DNA from: Ruminococcaceae bacterium UBA6413
Lineage (GTDB): Bacteria; Bacillota; Clostridia; Oscillospirales; Ruminococcaceae
Direction: 5' to 3'
Length of the DNA: 7,412 nt
Assembly (NCBI GenBank): GCA_002437415.1
Contig: DJPL01000014.1
Span: 1-7,412, forward strand
Part shown: in pieces, positions 5,882 through 7,412 of the stretch
Layout: each line of letters begins with the position of its first letter
How positions within the stretch are numbered: the first letter of the stretch is position 1
Notes under the pieces: model-generated
What the model was told of the DNA's origin: nothing
Database searches by the model: none
The model's input: the letters and a program-made list of their open reading frames with translations, nothing else
Program-made: the position numbers and the translations under genes

Positions 5882-6759
5882 CACCGCCACTCCTTTCCGC
5901 TGTTCCTTTTCACATAGAAAAGAAGTATCTCGTCAAGCGTTGTTTTGTTTATCGTAAAGCCGTCATATTTTCCGCGTGATGCCGCGAAATTTCTGAGCAT
6001 AACATCTGCGCCGAAATCGCTCAGTCTTACGCTTACGATATCTTCGGCGGCTATTCTCCCGATATCCTCTTTTGCACATTTAAGCACCGCATGGTCTGCC
6101 AGTATATCGCTTGTATAACCCGACAGCAGTATTTTTCCGCCGTCAATAAACGTCACACTGTCCGCTATTTTTTCAATATCGCTTGTTATATGCGACGACA
6201 TAAGCACCGTATGCTCCTCGTCACCGATAAACTCAAGGAATATATCCAGCATCTCACTGCGCACAACAGGGTCGAGTCCGCTTGTCGCCTCGTCCATGAT
6301 AAGAAGCTTCGCACCGTGCGACAACGCCGCGCATATCTGAAGCTTCATCTTCATTCCGCGTGAAAAGTCATGTATTTTCTTTTTGCGCGGCAGTGAAAAC
6401 CTGTCCACCAATTCATAATAGCGTGCGCTATCCCACTTTTTGTACAAGCCCTTCAGCACTTTTTCAAGACTTGTCAGCGTCAGCACGTCAGGGAACGGAA
6501 GCTCGTCAAACACGACCGCTATATCTTCTTTTATCTTCATCTCGTCCTTAACGCTGTCAAGTCCGTATATCCTTATCGTGCCGCTGTCATTGTGCAGTAT
6601 ATTCAGTATCGAACGTATAGTTGTTGTCTTTCCCGCGCCGTTTTGTCCGACAAAGCCCATTATACTGCCCTTAGGCACATCAAAGCTCACATTGTCGAGC
6701 GTGAAACCGTCAAAGCGGTGTGTTACCCCGCGTAGCTCAAGTGCATTTTCCTGTGACAT
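5881..6759 (-). CDS. ABC transporter ATP-binding protein
   Basis: A 292-residue cytoplasmic ATPase that powers the two permeases. Readable motifs are Walker A GQNGAGKTT (38-46), the variant signature FSRGMK (132-137) in place of LSGGQ, Walker B LLIMDE (152-157), the D-loop SGLD (160-163) and the switch histidine in SSH (H190). The usual Q-loop glutamine region reads VVFDELPF (82-89), a form I associate with the YtrB/EcsA-like exporter ATPases rather than importers. About 70 residues after the core form a C-terminal extension of the kind seen in drug and lantibiotic exporters. The ATG at 6759 has AAAGGA about nine bases upstream. The gene lies 21 bases after the GntR stop and overlaps permease 1 by one base, so all four genes are probably co-transcribed. 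Substrate unknown. Confidence 0.93.
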   Translation of the reverse strand: MSQENALELRGVTHRFDGFTLDNVSFDVPKGSIMGFVGQNGAGKTTTIRSILNILHNDSGTIRIYGLDSVKDEMKIKEDIAVVFDELPFPDVLTLTSLEKVLKGLYKKWDSARYYELVDRFSLPRKKKIHDFSRGMKMKLQICAALSHGAKLLIMDEATSGLDPVVRSEMLDIFLEFIGDEEHTVLMSSHITSDIEKIADSVTFIDGGKILLSGYTSDILADHAVLKCAKEDIGRIAAEDIVSVRLSDFGADVMLRNFAASRGKYDGFTINKTTLDEILLFYVKRNSGKEWR

Positions 6760-6780
6760 ATTCCCATATCCTTTCCCGTT

Positions 6781-7155
6781 TTATTCGCCGTTATAAAGCA
6801 AAGCGATTATATCGCAAAGCTCCGCAAGCTCCACCCCTGCCGTTTTCGCCATATCGCATACCGCGCCGAGCTGAGCCTCAATTCTTCTCAGCGTGTCCTC
6901 GCGGTACAGCTCGGGGTTCTGTCGCTTTACAAAGCTACCCTTGCCCGTATACGACTCTATAAATCCGTCCCGCTCCAGCTCCTCATAAGCTCTTTTTGTT
7001 GTAATAACGCTTATCCTGAGCTGTTGTGCAAGCGTTCTCATAGATGGAAGCGCGTCCCCTTCGGAAAGCTCCCCCGCCGTAACAAGAGCCTTTATCTGCC
7101 GCACTATCTGCTCATAGATCGGCTCGTCTGTTGTGTTGCTGATAAATATGTTCAT
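6781..7155 (-). CDS. GntR-family regulator, YtrA subfamily
   Basis: A 124-residue DNA-binding repressor. The N-terminal winged helix-turn-helix spans about residues 10-76: EPIYEQIVRQIK (11-22), LPSMRTLAQQL (36-46), the recognition-helix region ISVITTKRAYEEL (48-60), and the wing DGFIESYTGKGSFV (63-76). The remaining tail of about 48 residues is helical and too short to be a FadR or HutC ligand domain, which is the mark of the YtrA group. Such proteins dimerise through the tail and in Bacillus control ABC exporters that respond to cell-wall antibiotics. Being first in an operon with an ATPase and two permeases fits this exactly. ATG 7155 has AGGAG six bases upstream. Autoregulation is likely because a palindrome covers the predicted transcription start. 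Confidence 0.92.
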   Translation of the reverse strand: MNIFISNTTDEPIYEQIVRQIKALVTAGELSEGDALPSMRTLAQQLRISVITTKRAYEELERDGFIESYTGKGSFVKRQNPELYREDTLRRIEAQLGAVCDMAKTAGVELAELCDIIALLYNGE

Positions 7156-7168
7156 GAACTTCTCCTGA

Positions 7169-7190
7169 TATAACGTATATATACACTATA
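7169..7190 (-). promoter_or_regulatory. Palindromic operator candidate
   Basis: The plus strand reads TATAAC-GTATATATAC-ACTATA: a perfect 10-bp palindrome (7175-7184) whose outer TATA blocks are also symmetric, with two mismatched positions on each side. It starts five bases downstream of the -10 box and covers the expected transcription start, a classic position for repression. GntR-family sites commonly have GT...AC half-sites, as here. AT-rich palindromes also arise by chance, so binding is an inference. Confidence 0.6.
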
Positions 7191-7194
7191 CACA

Positions 7195-7223
7195 ATTATA
7201 ACAACTCTTTTCTTCTTTGTCAA
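7195..7223 (-). promoter_or_regulatory. Perfect-consensus promoter of the GntR-ABC operon
   Basis: On the minus strand TTGACA (7223-7218) and TATAAT (7200-7195) are separated by exactly 17 bases: a full match to the sigmaA consensus at both boxes. The leader to ATG 7155 is about 33 bases. Such a strong promoter makes sense if it is normally held off by the repressor encoded first in the operon. Confidence 0.92.
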
Positions 7224-7264
7224 TATGGTGGGGAGATTTTTGGTGCAGAGAGGCAAAAAATAAG

Positions 7265-7412
7265 GGGTTGTGTCACAACCCAGAAAAGAAAAAGTGAGTC
7301 GAAGCGCAAAAAATAGTGCGCACGGCTCACTTTTTTGGTATGTAGAGAAAGTTTGTTTTTAGTGTGCTTCTGTTATACCGTTTTAGCAATTAACATTGAT
7401 AGCAGGCTACCG
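7265..7412 (-). repeat. Dispersed repeat copy B (long form, inverted, open at window end)
   Basis: Reverse-complement counterpart of copy A. It has the palindrome GGGTTGTG-T-CACAACCC (7265-7281), a hairpin with arms 7289-7298 and 7326-7335 plus an inner GCGCA/TGCGC stem (7304-7308/7317-7321), the 13-bp block shared with A at 7373-7385 and the 15-bp block at 7398-7412. Between hairpin and 13-bp block it carries about 17 more bases than A. The match to A reaches the last base of the window, so the true end lies outside. It sits upstream of the GntR promoter, not at the 3' end of any gene visible here. Confidence 0.85.
7289..7336. terminator. Bidirectional terminator-like hairpin upstream of the GntR promoter
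   Basis: A 10-bp outer stem and a 5-bp inner stem are followed by T6 on the plus strand (7331-7336) and by T5CT4 on the minus strand. In the minus direction it would block transcription entering the ABC operon from beyond the window. It could also be the terminator of an unseen gene to the right. Confidence 0.55.

Noticed and set aside
4409..7155. Complete lantibiotic immunity or biosynthesis cluster
   Set aside because: Only a regulator, ATPase and two permeases are present; there is no precursor peptide, modification enzyme or two-component system in the window.
318..7412. Reading the whole window as a composite transposon bounded by A and B
   Set aside because: No transposase or recombinase gene, no terminal inverted repeats of insertion-sequence type and no target duplication can be seen; the genes inside look like ordinary chromosomal genes.

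Overview
The window looks like chromosomal DNA of a gut-type Gram-positive Clostridia member, most likely Ruminococcus or a close relative in the Oscillospirales. The evidence is indirect: AGGAG-type ribosome sites, sigmaA-type promoters, a secreted CotH protein with chitobiase-like and lamin-tail domains, a YtrA-type GntR regulator with its ABC exporter, and many short hairpin repeats between genes. No rRNA, tRNA, transposase, integrase, phage gene or CRISPR array is visible.

Layout. Positions 1-433 hold no gene: first a run of hairpins (1-317), then a dispersed repeat (copy A, 318-442) that runs into the 3' end of an S1-domain RNA-binding protein gene (434-1360, minus). A divergent intergenic region (1361-1572) carries a good promoter for a large membrane-anchored or secreted CotH-family protein (1573-3972, plus), which ends at a strong intrinsic terminator (3976-4023). 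Positions 4024-4408 hold only repeats and hairpins, including repeat copy C (4327-4397). A four-gene minus-strand operon then fills 4409-7155, in transcription order GntR regulator, ABC ATPase, permease 1 and permease 2. It is driven by a perfect-consensus promoter (7195-7223) with a palindromic operator candidate just downstream. Repeat copy B (7265-7412), inverted relative to A and C, lies upstream of that promoter and runs off the window.

How the genes work together. The GntR-ABC operon is a self-contained regulated exporter module of the Ytr type: the repressor probably senses an effector, possibly a cell-envelope stress cue or antibiotic, and controls its own transcription and that of the ATPase and two membrane subunits. 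The S1 protein and the CotH protein appear to be independent single-gene units.

The most interesting signal is the repeat family rather than a protein system. Three copies share a terminator-like hairpin plus a short palindrome. The base pairing is preserved where the sequences differ, one copy supplies the stop codon of the S1 gene, and two copies in opposite orientation bracket the ABC operon. I found no convincing new defence, toxin or biosynthetic system.
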